Below are positions 10,950 to 21,691 of a stretch of 64,000 bases of DNA, piece after piece. The stretch lies in the NCBI GenBank assembly GCA_015501585.1, contig JADNRY010000207.1, positions 43,041 to 107,040 on the forward strand. Direction: 5' to 3'. The DNA is from Rhodocollybia butyracea. Lineage: Eukaryota; Basidiomycota; Agaricomycetes; Agaricales; Omphalotaceae. Numbering within the stretch: position 1 is the stretch's first letter; each line of letters starts with the position of its first letter. Under the pieces are notes generated by a model. The model was not told where the DNA came from, did no database searches, and saw nothing but the letters and a program-made list of their open reading frames with translations. Both the position numbers and the translations under genes were made by a program.

Positions 10950-11290
10950 AACCAAGTGGTTCTGAAGAAGTTCCTATTGGAAAACAGCTATTGATTACAG
11001 ATTCTACTCTTTAACCAATTCTGACGCAGACTGCACTGGGTAGCTTGGTGATCCTTTCGACATCTCTTGGTGGATCAATTGGTCAATAACGATCTAGTCA
11101 GCCAGGAAATTTGCTCGACCCAAGTCTTGTCGTCAATAATGGGGCCACAGGTTTTATCATCATACTGGCTGAAATTTTGAGCAGTGTACTGATTGCGTTC
11201 GCTGGCCTTAACTTGATCTTCACACTAGGGGTACAACTGCATACATAAACATACAAGCCAGGACCATAATTTCGTTGCCTACAGCGCATC
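10950..11290 (+). pseudogene. MFS transporter relic (C-terminal part)
   Basis: Parallels 3560-3990 of the transporter: GAAGAAGTTCCTAT, GCAGATTCTACTCT, TAGCTTGGTGATxCTTTCGACATCTCT, AACGATCTAGTCAGCCAGG and CTTGATCTTxxCACTAGGGGTA. It has internal deletions and stops. It marks the start of a second copy of the MFS-TM-Cys-rich module. Confidence 0.7.
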
Positions 11291-11652
11291 AGATAGCATA
11301 TAAAGATCGTGCATCAGCTCATTCGGGCTGCGCAAGAGTAACTCGGTGGTGTGACACGCGCGATTATCCTCCAGGACAAAAAATGAGATTATGTCGGAGA
11401 AAAAGACCTTTATTCTGAGATAATACAACTACAGATTGAGAAGGAGAAAGGAAATGGGACGGTGAAGATAATGCCAGGTCCAACGATACTGTCGTACAGG
11501 TTATGATTACACAAAGTAAAGTAGTGACTGGAAAGACGAAAGGAATACATAAGAAAGAGAAGGAAAACTCAGAGTGTTACCCTGCACATGTTTTACTATG
11601 GTTATCAGGCTAAGGTGATCTTGGATGATATTTCAATATGGATAACAAGAAT

Positions 11653-11680
11653 AGGAAGGAAGAAGGAAGGAAGGAAGGAA
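11653..11680. repeat. AAGG microsatellite
   Basis: Short run of aagg units within the duplicated noncoding segment. The rest of 11300-12015 holds the repeat described at 9150-9600 and no gene. Confidence 0.8.
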
Positions 11681-12015
11681 GAACCGGCGCGGTCCCATTG
11701 AGGAACAGTCGGGAAGGAAAACGGAAAGTTCTCTGCACACACGTTTATCAGGTTATCCAACTAAAGTGGCCTTGGAAGATAGTGACGATAGTTCTATACT
11801 GGTCCCTTGACTGTCATTTGTTTCGTTCCTAGGTATATGCTGGACGGCAGCTGCTGGAAGCGATACCGGAGGCGCTGGAACCACTGTAGGAGGAGAATAA
11901 TGAAGTGGAAGGACCGGCGCAGGTTGCATACGACGGGCAAGCGATAATACAGCGGATAAAGGAGGGGGCATTTGCGGGCGAGGTCTAGTCACTGGCTTGA
12001 GTCGCTATATAAACA

Positions 12016-12537
12016 TTAGACATTGATTGAGCAGTTAGAAGATGGAAGACATGCCAAGTAACAGAGCCTGAGCATATACTCTGACCACCCGTAGGAACTG
12101 GAATAGTTCGGAGAAACTGTTCCAATTCGTGTCTTGTAATGACTGTAAACTACAAAGACTTCTGGATATCGACGGTGAAGATTCTCGAGCTCATCACAGC
12201 GCATGTGCAATTGAGCTAGCCAGCCATAAGGAAGATACGATCCGGATCCCTTTATTTCTTCGCGAGTGTCATAGATGAGAAAGTTGATTGCTAGGGGGAG
12301 CGGGCGTCGGAAGACTCGAGCAAGGAGTGTTGTCCAAATTCTTCTCGGAGTAAGATGATAACTCCGGTATGCCGCGCGCAACACCGCAATGATAAGTATG
12401 GCAACAAGGATAGCACAGGCACCGACGGGGAGAAGAAGGCCAAATACCAGAATTGCTATGTCCCCGGCGGTCGTGGGGGTATCGGTCTCAGATTCCATAA
12501 CCTCCCAAATGCCATAACCCCACAAATGATAAGTCAT
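12016..12537 (-). CDS. One-TM 'RRIW' family protein, copy 2
   Basis: Open frame of 173 codons. Residues about 27-55 form one strong membrane segment (GDIAILVFGLLLPVGACAI and following LVAILIIAVL), next to a Thr-rich N-terminus. A conserved juxtamembrane block follows: TPRRIWTTLLARVF, then LPLAINFLIYDTREEIKG. The C-terminal half has CDELENLHRRYPE and ends LRLCYLACLPSSNCSIN. Topology and function are unknown; a single-pass membrane protein with a cytosolic or luminal tail is all that can be inferred. It is divergent from the Cys-rich relic that starts about 100 bp away. This arrangement recurs at 4390/4699, 9613/10235 and 44265/43925, so the two proteins may once have worked together. Confidence 0.55.
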   Translation of the reverse strand: MTYHLWGYGIWEVMESETDTPTTAGDIAILVFGLLLPVGACAILVAILIIAVLRAAYRSYHLTPRRIWTTLLARVFRRPLPLAINFLIYDTREEIKGSGSYLPYGWLAQLHMRCDELENLHRRYPEVFVVYSHYKTRIGTVSPNYSSSYGWSEYMLRLCYLACLPSSNCSINV

Positions 12538-12639
12538 CGATAACTATGCCCAGCGCCAAATAACCGGACTCAAATTTCAGAGTCATAGGACTATTTGCTG
12601 GCCAGAGGATATTTTTTGCCCGGTCGATGTTTGGCCAAT

Positions 12640-13300
12640 CTATCGCTCAAGACGCTTCGGAAAATTCATGGAAACGGGCGGATACCAAAGAAACCTTGCC
12701 GCTTCGAAAGGATCTTAGAAAGTTGAAGATGTAGGTAGTATCCGAGTCTATAAGTAAGAAGTCCCCGTCTCTGTTTTCACTCGGTGAAGAAGCAGCAATG
12801 AAACTCAAACGAGGCATACAGTACTTTCGACGGTGGTCTTTTGTACTCAGGCTTCCTCTTCGCCTGTTCAGCCTAGTACTCCAGGTCTATAGAGGCTCAT
12901 GGTCGCCCCTTGTATCTTGTCAAAACACCTGTGGTTCCTGTGATTCTGATCTTCACTATCTCGGCACACAATTCTGTGGCTGCGGTATCCAGTCCAAAGG
13001 AAATCGGGTAGAAAACGGAACCTCAGTTGCAGGAGGAGCACTTTATCTGGACGGAATGACTACCACCACCTGGGACCAAAGTAAAGTATCGATCCATGCA
13101 GGGAAGGATGTCCGGTTCGGGGAGACTGGGTTCTTAAGGAGAAAATTAAGGAACAGATGGTGTTCTACATGCAAAACAATCCTATTCTCATCAACTTTGC
13201 AGCTGAGTACGGGTGGAGAGGTTCACAGGACCGTGAGGATTCGGTCAATGAGCGTACGTTAACGAAATTACCCTCATTGATTAATTTAAACCACCGTGTC
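12640..13300 (+). pseudogene. Cys-rich family gene, decayed copy
   Basis: Recognisable blocks in broken frames: DTKETLPLRKDL, YRGSWSPLVSCQNTCGSCDS, LHYLGTQFCGCGIQSK, the ...CRKGCPVxGD region with a frameshift, and YGWRGSQDREDSVNERTLTKL. It ends in the same 3' flank as other copies. Several indels make a working protein impossible. Confidence 0.7.
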
Positions 13301-13636
13301 CAAGAATTTTTTTCCCTGGGCCTTGTACTTGTAATCTGTAATTTGATCCAGTTTGAATTTGCACTTCTTGCTTAATCAGAGCCAGACTTTTATAGTTGCG
13401 TATGTCGGTTATCCTACTTTTCCAGTGGTTACTTGAAAAGTTGAAAGAATATACCCTCGAGTCTGAGTATCCACCAAAAGAGAACGAAAAGTCGCGACTG
13501 GAAATGGAAGGATAAGAAGGACAAGAAAACAAGAAAAACAGAAGGCTGTTTCCCTCTACGCTTTATTTACCACAAAGTTCAATGTTCAGGATATTCAATT
13601 GGCTTGGCTATGCTAAACATGGAGTCGAGTATCTTT

Positions 13637-14984
13637 TTACTGACAATTGAACTCTCGAGTCGCGTCAAGCGAACTCGACGCTGTCCCGCTGAAATCTCTC
13701 ACGGTACTGAGGCAGATATCATCACTCTGTGCAGAATTCTGGGCGTTAGAGATCTCGGTTGATGCTAGTCGTTTGTTGTCCTTGTGAAGAAGGCCGATTA
13801 CTGCAACAGGATAACATGCCTGGACCAAATTTATGATCAGTCTCATGCAAGTAAATAGCGTATAACTTGAACTAGACTACTCACAGACGCAGTAACAAAG
13901 AGGGTGTCAACGGGGACCCGGGGCGATCGAGGACTTGAGGTTGTGATGATGCTGTACGCGTCTAGCATAATGGCTATGACATAGACAAATTGAACTGTGC
14001 AGAAAATGATCCCAGATTCTATCAAGAGATTCAATATTTTCTGTGCTCGTGCGCCTCTACGGACTAAGCTTCCTTTGACCCCTTCCATATACCGATGATG
14101 AGTCCTTTAATACCTCGCCAAAATGAGCAACCTCTAGATCTGGGAAAATTGACTTACCAAGCTTTATAGGAAAACAACACAGTTGCAACCATATTGACAA
14201 TTAGGGAAAGTAAAACACCAAGCCAGTCCAGAATTGAAGACTTGGAAAACTCTGTGCTTTTGATGATAATATCCCAGATAGCATCTCCCGCATTTAGACC
14301 TTTATTTCAAGTTCAGTATAGTGCAGCACCAAAGACCCATAGAATAATTACTACGCACTAATGTTGGCAATCATCAGGATCACAAGAATGAACCTCCACA
14401 ATTTGCTTTGGGCATACAACGTGAAAGCCTCCAAACTACGATGCTGTCGCTCAAAAGCAGCTGCATAGCTTGAATGACATTGATAAAAAATTTCCATGAC
14501 AATACTCACATTGATTATGGAGGGCCAACGAGACGTTTCTTGCCATATCATGATATTCTTGGTGGCAGTATTGGCCTGAGCAGTGATTCCTTGCTCTTTG
14601 AAAGTTTGAATGAATGCATAGTGATCCACCTCTAAGAATACTGCTCCAGCGTCGAATACAATCCAGGAAAAGCAAATAAAAGTTGTTGTTAAACAGGCAA
14701 GAAGGACAGTCTGGGAGCGTCCCCAAGATCCTCTAGACAAAAAAAAACAGGATTGGAAGATTTTTTAAAATAAATAACACAATGCTTACATGGTTAGAGA
14801 TTGAAGAGCAATGATGAATCCCAGCATAAAGGCTCCTAGCACTTAATCATTAGTTACGGTTTGACTAGAGAGCTGTCAACGTTTACTACACACCATAGCA
14901 GGTGAGAGACAATATGAGATCGAAGATCTTGTAGAACCCTTGCTCGCCGAATCCAGATACCAGCTGTATTTCTGTAGGGGTCAT
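13637..14984 (-). pseudogene. Multi-pass membrane protein, frameshifted tandem copy
   Basis: Same gene structure as the intact copy at 16361-17597: MTPTE start, GSWGR, CFSWIVFDAGAVFLEVDHYA, SIIN, LLLSDSIVVWR, LDWLGVLLSLIVN, KAWTHHRYMEGVKG, RAQKILNLLIESGIIFC and ACYPVAVIGLL. One base is missing near 14424: the intact copy reads TGG AGA GCT TTC, here TGGAGGCTTTC, which throws the frame after VVWR. The C-terminal tail is longer here (ends ATREFNCQ). The break could be an assembly error, but nothing else argues for function. Confidence 0.7.
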
Positions 14985-15280
14985 TCAAACCAATGAGATC
15001 AAGAGGAACGTTGTGGTCTGCCCAACACCTCAGGTATTATGTATGTATAATACAGCACCCATCCAGTGCACAGCCTAAGTGAGCGAGGAGCTCAATTGGT
15101 AAACTTGAAGACTGAACTCACTTGAAGAATGCACTCAAAATTGCAGCATACGGGATGAAATCAAGATGAAACCGATTCTAGACTGTAACGAGTACACAGG
15201 TTTACCACGTTATCATGTATCCTTACTACTTACATTTGCTATGATCAGCTCTTGATGTATCAAGGGCAACACCATTTCAA
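14969..15280. repeat. Near-identical upstream segment, copy A
   Basis: About 300 bp that match 17583-17880 with one visible mismatch (gttgtgg versus gtcgtgg), far closer than the flanking gene bodies. It contains splice-like signals and a short open stretch (LCTGWVLYYTYIIPEVLG) on the minus strand, so it may hold remnants of another upstream exon. Confidence 0.75.
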
Positions 15281-15299
15281 CGGTGCTGCAAGTCTCGTG

Positions 15300-15790
15300 A
15301 GGCCTTTTTTGTGTGTGTCGTCAGTCAGATCAGCGATCTTTCGCCAGAGCGATACAGGACAGTGCTCTAGCGGCTACACACAGCCATGAGAGAGAAGTGT
15401 GGTTCTATTTCGATGACGTCTTGCATGGGTCGCATGAAAGAAAGAATAAAGATGAGATTGAGAATCTCAGAAAGCAAGCGCCTGAGCGGGAACAAATAAA
15501 GATTGTACTTCAATGCTCGCTGAATCTCCAACCGCTTGAGCTTGTTGGTCAGTGATATGAGCTCCCATCTATTTCGATGTGTGTCAACGTCCTCGCCAGC
15601 GATTATATCCCGGATTTCGGAGGTGGGGGACGGGGTTAGAGGATGAGCGCGTAGCAAGTTCTGGAGGGAGGAGTAAAATCGAGGGAAGAGTTCGAAGGAG
15701 CATCCGGGACCGCGTTCTGCGCGTCAAGATAGACGTAGTCCTGTCGATGTGTTGTTGTCCGTAGAGAAATAAACGAGCCACGACGGGCTA
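15300..15790 (-). pseudogene. F-box protein relic (N-terminal part)
   Basis: Minus-strand text reads SEIRDIIAGEDVDTHRNRWELISLTNKLKRLE and then LLSEILNLIF, the F-box core LPSEILNLIF with one substitution, but the rest is deleted or frameshifted. Paralogous to 29014-30455. Confidence 0.65.
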
Positions 15791-15799
15791 GAGGATGTC

Positions 15800-16360
15800 G
15801 TGATCATCCACTTTGAGTCAAGAGAAAACGTCTGAAAAGAGGACATGGAGTTGGTTAAGATGGAAGACGGTTGAAAGGCTGTCGTTTCATATCGACAGAC
15901 ACTCCGAAATGGTCACACGATATTGACAGAACCACGGTTTATTCTCCGGCGAGACACAATGTGCTACGAGCGGCAGAGAAACAAAGAAGACGACTAAACA
16001 AGAATAAGAACAACGATCATGGTGGGGATACTCTACTGAAGAAGGATAACGAAACGAAGATATAAAAGGACAGTGGCAGTGTAGAAGCACGTGTGAGTAT
16101 GTGCCATACTTACAACGGTCCAGACATGGTTTGTAGAGAAAACCCTAAGAGAATTATTCAGATGGGGGGCAAGTACACACAACTATGTCAGTTGCGTATA
16201 GTGTCCATTGGCTATGCTAACATGGAGTATCTTTATACTGGAAACTGAACTCTCGAGTCGAATCAAGCGAACTCTCAAATCGCGTTAAGCTATCATTGTA
16301 GTCTACGCTCGACACTATCCCCGGCCGTTGGAATCTATCATGGTACTGAAGCAGATATCA
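15800..16360. other. intergenic, no gene recognised
   Basis: 15800-16150 has no supported ORF. 16180-16360 is the diverged 3' flank of the membrane-protein gene, matching 13600-13700. Confidence 0.4.
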
Positions 16361-17597
16361 TCACTCTGTACAGATTTTTGAGCATTCAGAGCTCTCCGAG
16401 TCGGTTGATGCTAGCCGTTTGTTGTCCATGTTAAGAAGGCCTATTACTGCAACAGGATAACATGCCTGGATGATCATGATCAGCCTTGTGCAAGTACTGA
16501 ATGGTGTGTAAGAACTGGGCCACTCACGGACGCAGTAATAAAGATGGCGTCAACAGTGTGCCGGGACCATTGAGAACTTGAAATTATGATGTTGCACGCG
16601 TCTAGGACAATAACTATGACATAAATGAACTGAACCGTGCAGAAAATAACCCCAGATTCTATCAAAAGATTCAGTATCTTCTGTGCTCGTGTGCCTCTGC
16701 GGACTAAGGCTCCATTGACCCCTTCCATATACTGGTGGTGATTCCTTTAATACCTCACCAAAATAAATGAGTAACTGCTAAACCTGGGAAAATTGACTGA
16801 CCAAGCTTTATAGGAAAACAACATAGTTGCAATCATGTTGACAATCAGTGAAAGTACAACCGCAAGCCAGTCCAGAATTACGGACTTGGAAAACTCTGTG
16901 CCTTCGTTGACAGTATCCCAGATAATATCTCCCACGTTTAAACCTTCATTTCAAGTTCAGTACAGTGCAGCACCAAAGACTTATAGCATAATTACGCACC
17001 AACGTTGGCAATCAACAGGATCACAAGAATGAACCTCCAAAATTTGCTCTGAGCATACAACATGAAAGCTCTCCATACTACGATGCTGTCACTCAAAAGC
17101 AACTACATAGCTTGAACGACATTGACAAAAATTTTCCACAACAATACTCACATTTATGATGAAGGGCCAACCAGATGTGTCTTCCCATATCATGACTTTC
17201 TTGTTGGCAGCAGTGACTAACGTTTGATCCAATGCATAGTAATCCACCTCTAAGAACACTGCTCCAACGTCGAATACAATCCAAGAAAAGCAAATAAAAG
17301 TTGTTATTAAACAGGCAAGTAGGACAGTCTGGGGGCGTCCCCAAGATCCCCTAGACAAAAAGACAGTATAAGAAGATTTTTCTTAATAAATAACACAATG
17401 CTTACATGGTTAGAGATTGAAGAGCAATGATGAATCCCAACATAAAGGCTCCTAGCACTTGACCATTAACTACAGTTTGACTAGAGAGCTGTCATTTACT
17501 ACACACCATAGCAGGTGAGAGTTAATATGAGATTAAAGATGTTGTAGAAAACTTGTTCGGTGAATACAGATACCAGCTGTTTTTCTGTAGGGGTCAT
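16361..17597 (-). CDS. Multi-pass membrane protein, agaricomycete family, seven exons
   Basis: Exons 17507-17597, 17406-17457, 17152-17350, 17102-17000, 16802-16943, 16528-16744 and 16361-16465 (minus strand) join to an open frame of 302 residues. About seven hydrophobic segments are visible: LGAFMLGFIIALQ, QTVLLACLITTFICFSWIVF, LLLSDSIVVWRAF, FWRFILVILLIANV, WLAVVLSLIVNMIATMLF, SGVIFCTVQFIYVIVIVL and TVDAIFITASV. The motif DSIVVWRA, followed by KAW and R-A-Q-K-I-L-N-L-L-I-E-S-G, is the pattern of the large uncharacterised multi-TM family (often labelled DUF6533-like) of mushroom genomes. Role unknown; a receptor-like function has been speculated for such proteins but nothing here tests it. 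The C-terminal tail is shorter than in the neighbour because of a 7-base length difference near 16400. Confidence 0.75.
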
Positions 17598-17880
17598 TCA
17601 AACCAATGAGATCAAGAGGAACGTCGTGGTCTGCCCAACACCTCAGGTATTATGTATGTATAATACAGCACCCATCCAGTGCACAGCCTAAGTGAGCGAG
17701 GAGCTCAATTGGTAAACTTGAAGACTGAACTCACTTGAAGAATGCACTCAAAATTGCAGCATACGGGATGAAATCAAGATGAAACCGATTCTAGACTGTA
17801 ACGAGTACACAGGTTTACCACGTTATCATGTATCCTTACTACTTACATTTGCTATGATCAGCTCTTGATGTATCAAGAGA
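17583..17880. repeat. Near-identical upstream segment, copy B
   Basis: Partner of 14969-15280; only one mismatch was seen over nearly 300 bp. Beyond 17880 the two loci differ, with copy B retaining about 120 bp more of the F-box relic. Confidence 0.75.
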
Positions 17881-18009
17881 GCTACTCATTGAAACTCTGA
17901 TGATATTCCGAGCGAAAATATGCCTGAACTCGGGCTTGTGGACCGAAATATCCAGCCCGCCAAAGTTCCCCTGAAAATCTAAAAAGGCTCGGTTTCTCCC
18001 GTATGGTCA

Positions 18010-18560
18010 AGACACTTCAACGGTGCTGCCAGTCTCGCGAGATTGTTCCAGTGTCGTCAGTCAGTCAGATTAGCAATCTTTCGCATAAGAGCGGTACAGG
18101 ACAGTGCTATATCATGCCAGCGACTACACAGCCATGAGACATGAGACTATAGCCGGGAAGAGTGGTTCTGTCGACATCGATGTCGTTTTGCATGTCTGGG
18201 TCGCATGAAAGAAAGAATTAAGATGAGATAGAATCTCGGGAAGCAAGCGCCTGATCGGAGGTAAGGAAAGGCTTTGCTCGCTGGATCTCCAACCGTTTGA
18301 GCTTGTTGGTCGGCGAGATGAGCTCTCATCTAACTCGATGTGTGTCAACGCCCAAACCAATATCTCGAGTTTCGGAGGTGCCAGAAGGGTTAAAAAATTC
18401 TGAGTGCGTAGCAAGTTCTGGAGGGAAGGTAAGAGTTCGAAGGAGCATCCGGATTACGGGACACTGGGATTCCACTTTTTGCAGAGCATTTCCGCGGTTT
18501 GCGCATCAAGATAAGCGTAGTCCTGTCGACGTGTTGTCAGTAGAGAGATAAACGAGTCGC
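18010..18560 (-). pseudogene. F-box protein relic
   Basis: Second tandem copy of the 15300-15790 relic. Minus-strand blocks corresponding to the Cys-containing N-terminus, ELISLTNKL and the F-box core are present but in different frames. Confidence 0.6.
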
Positions 18561-19148
18561 GACGAGGCCAGAGGATGTCGTGATCATCCACCTTGAGTCA
18601 TGGGAAAACGTCTGAAAAGAGTGCATTAGGTATAGTAATGATAAAAGAAGCAAGTAGAGGTACAATCTCTAACGTGCGTCCTCGGAAACCTCCAAACTCC
18701 TTGACAATCGTTCTGGTTTCTATATCCACCAATCACACTACCATGTCGTCGCATACGACTGCCGGTAGCCCGTTGTCTTGCCGAGGTAATATTGACACAG
18801 CAGCTGAAGGCAACACAACGGTCTGTTCAAGCTGCCAAGTGGTGCGGAAATCGAAAAACTACGGCGATTTTAGAAAAAATAATAGTATAAGTTGATCAAC
18901 ATCTACGTTGATAGTACCGTCCAGCGCGCTTGTAATCACTACCGTTTTCAATGGGTCCGTCGCTATTTCAGTCACAGATTGATCTTTGGTTTCTTTTACC
19001 GTCGTTGGTAAGCGTTCTGCAATCTCAAGCGCGCATGGTCCAACACGAAACGTTCTCCGACGTATTTATAAGCTACATATGTATGTCACTCTAGTCATAG
19101 AAGAGCTCACGAGCCCAAGGTTTGGGCAGGCAGTAAGACAAATCGACT
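18561..19148. other. no confident gene
   Basis: An ATG at about 18743 opens a 50-codon frame with a CSSC motif (TTVCSSCQVVRKSKN) that ends quickly. No splice continuation was found. Confidence 0.3.
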
Positions 19149-19442
19149 ATGACCGACGATCAGTGGCTGGAAATCGAAAGCAAACCTTCGCGGGGCCGAG
19201 TGGCTCAACACCTTTGTACTATCAGAGAATCTAATGGTGTGTATTCCGAACTTCTTATTCTGCATCGTCCATGTCCGCGCAACAGTCTAATCGGAATGAG
19301 CCGTGAGGATATCATCCCAATCTTTTGTACGCGAGGAAGAATGAGAGGTGGATGTGATTGGTGGATATTTGAGATTAGCAACTGGTATCGACAAGTCGCT
19401 AGCCTTTTTGGCAAGAGAACTTACATGCGGGAATTAACTTGA
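19149..19442 (+). CDS. Hypothetical small protein (doubtful)
   Basis: Open frame of 97 codons starting MTDDQWLEIESK. A possible donor at 19237 (GTGTGT) could splice to a downstream open stretch near 19456-19541 (EAYSEIVQMILNDEQ), followed by a GTAAGA donor. No domain is recognised, and it lies next to a gene fragment, so it may also be debris. Confidence 0.25.
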   Translation: MTDDQWLEIESKPSRGRVAQHLCTIRESNGVYSELLILHRPCPRNSLIGMSREDIIPIFCTRGRMRGGCDWWIFEISNWYRQVASLFGKRTYMRELT

Positions 19443-19659
19443 CATGATAGCTAGGCTATGAGGCTTACTCAGAGATAGTTCAAATGATCTTGAATGACGA
19501 ACAACGGACATACAGCGCAGGCTACGATCCCTGGAAAGGTAAGAAGTTGTTTCCCATACCGAGTGAGGTGTAGAGGGCATGATGTCCAGAGCGGAATTTT
19601 AGTAGTCGAGGAACAGCAGTGGGTGAATCAAGCCTAAAGAATGGTCGTTATTCGTGATA

Positions 19660-20165
19660 ACCGAAAAGAGGTAATTCTACACACCACTTCGAAAGCCGAG
19701 AGGACGAACCCCGCCTCCTTCCATGAACATTCTCATCAATCGCTCGTCCATCCGTACATCATAAACGGATATTTCACCCGACGCAAACTCAATTCCAACT
19801 ACATCTATGGCGGAAGATGGGTGATGGCGGAAAATATTGCTGGATAAAGATAAGAGGGAATGCATGTCCTAAATCAATTGCTTAGTTATTCCAGGCCTAT
19901 ACTTTTGAGAAACGTACCTGGATCCAACCTTGACTACTGGATACAAGCACCTTGTTCAGATAGGTGGCAGGATGCAGTATACATGTACAGTAGGATCATT
20001 GTCAAATTCGATGGTTGCTTTGAGCACTGTGAATAGAGTGAGTGTCTACCTCCTCGAGCTCCCTCTGCTACATCACAGCAGAACTTTTTTCGTCCATCTT
20101 CAGTCAAAGCAAGCAACTGTTTTCCGAATATGGTTATTACGTAGTCCCCCGAAGGCAGAATCTAA
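19660..20165 (-). pseudogene. Fragment of UTP21/WDR36 (ribosome biogenesis WD40 protein)
   Basis: In intact form the family is an essential part of the small-subunit processome in the nucleolus. The minus strand gives FGKQLLALTEDGRK, D-V-A-E, IEFDNDPTV, LHPATYLNKVLVSSSQGWIQ with a GTACGT donor, then, after a CAG acceptor, SSAIDVVGIEFASGEISVYDVR, DERLMRMFMEGGGVRPLGFRSG and a stop. These are consecutive blade sequences of UTP21 as I know the family. The tryptophan in FVWDVA is lost, at least two frame breaks are present, an exon between WIQ and AIDVVG appears deleted, and both ends of the protein are absent. It is a captured or degenerate fragment, not the working gene, which must be elsewhere if the organism is viable. 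Confidence 0.75.
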
Positions 20166-20339
20166 CACCTCTTGACACTAACGAGTCGAGGTATGGTTAG
20201 AGTTATTACGAGGGGATTAATTAGTCGCGAAACAATACCACGGAAACGTTGCTCGCCATATCAGCACGTGATCCCGGACCGGTTTAGATGTTCAGGTGAT
20301 CGTCGATCGACCTGGAGTCTTGCGGCCAGTGGTACCACC

Positions 20340-21324
20340 ATGTCGGACGTTGAATCTACCTACCAAGCACTCTACACAGAATTCCTCGCCAAAAGCCGCT
20401 ATAATGACATTCCCGACTCTCCCGTTGCGCGAGCTAGGGTATGCGCTCTAATCGATCAGACCCGAAGCGATCTGCAAACATGCCCTGATAGTACCATTCG
20501 TAGCCAAATTTCGAGGTCCTGGAACTGCAGGAATCTCTGTTGGCTCCCATTTGAATCCTTCCGTTGGATCTGTTAACGAAAATTTTTCAACTACTAGTCA
20601 TCGAAATATCCTATAAACCTGGTATCTCTTTCTTCCCTCGCTCATGCCTGAGCCGGAAGTTTACCAAGCTATCCGGGGTATCTTTAAACTCACCTGGATC
20701 TGCTTTTGGTGGCGAGACGAGGCTCTTTCAAACTCTACCTTCTGGTCCAGGATAGTGATTAAGGACGGTCCGCCACCCACTACAGAGGTGACTGCATTTC
20801 TGAATGAATGCATTTTGCGATCGGGAGCATCGATGCCTCTGAGTATTGTGATTTCCATCTCTTTACGACGGGAAAGTCTTCCGGCTGTCATTACCATGTT
20901 AGTAGCACACGCTCACAGATGGAGACAGGTTGCATTGTCAGTTGACTTCAAGCAAAGTCACTGGATTGGCAGCTTGTTCCCTTCCGAACCCTCCTCTACA
21001 CATTTTCCTCTTCTTGAAGATCTGTCATTTTGATTTCATAATTCCAACATAGATTCTGTCCAGAATCCAATCCTAGAGTGTCACCCTCCTCTTCAGAAAC
21101 TAGAACTAGATGACCTCCCGGAGTCATATGCAGATGTCATAGCAAGTCGAAATTTGAAGGTCCTGAAACTTGGCTGCTACCATGGTGTATCTCTTGCCAT
21201 GTTACTCCACATGTGCCCTTGTTTGGAGTTCTTGAAACTTGAATCTTTCAAGCTTGAATTCACAGGGAACCAGGCTGATGCCAGACAAATCACTTGTCAG
21301 TCCTCCCTCTTGACATTAGACATT
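20340..21324 (+). pseudogene. F-box protein gene, 5' part, split by the copia element
   Basis: Starts MSDVESTYQALYTEFLAKSRYNDIPDSP. The F-box region reads LLAPI-stop-ILPLDLLTKIFQLLV, where the TGA at 20552-20554 replaces the Arg seen in the relative at 30 kb (LLAPIRCLPSEIL). Frame changes precede and follow it. Then come F-box-family blocks (IFKLTWICFWWRDEALSNSTFWSRIVI, AHAHRWRQVALSVD) and leucine-rich repeats (LKVLKLGCYHGVSLAMLLHMCPCLEFLKLE). It stops at the LTR; the 3' part resumes at 26134. Confidence 0.75.
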
Positions 21325-21580
21325 TGTCGTATGTAACGCTTTGGCATCACCATATGCAACTCCGGAGGTTCAACCACGGACTTACAAACACATATACGGA
21401 CTTACTAATAGTGTATATATTTATTAGTGATCATTAGATAGTACTTACTACGCATACACGGACATGTAGATACTCCGGCACACTTATACTACAATACTCA
21501 GAGTATATAAGCTGTATCGAGCTCTCTCAATATTATCATCTTACATTCATAACACTCTCTTAAAGTCATCTACCACAACA
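21325..21580 (+). repeat. 5' LTR
   Basis: 256 bp, TG...CA ends. Contains a TATA sequence (gtatataagc near 21503) that probably drives transcription. Reads C at 21499 where the 3' LTR has T. Confidence 0.95.
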
Positions 21581-21592
21581 GGTTATGGGCCC
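21581..21592 (+). promoter_or_regulatory. Primer-binding site matching a half initiator tRNA-Met
   Basis: Immediately after the LTR the sequence is GGTTATGGGCCC. It is complementary to GGGCCCATAACC, the anticodon arm of eukaryotic initiator tRNA-Met, rather than to the tRNA 3' end. Half-tRNA priming is known for Drosophila copia and yeast Ty5. Confidence 0.7.
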
Positions 21593-21691
21593 CGGCCTTT
21601 ACTGAAATTGCTCGTTGTTCACTATCTGCATCACTCTTCGACAAATCACTAAACTTGTACTCTTCCCCATTTGCACCCATCACATTTCATT

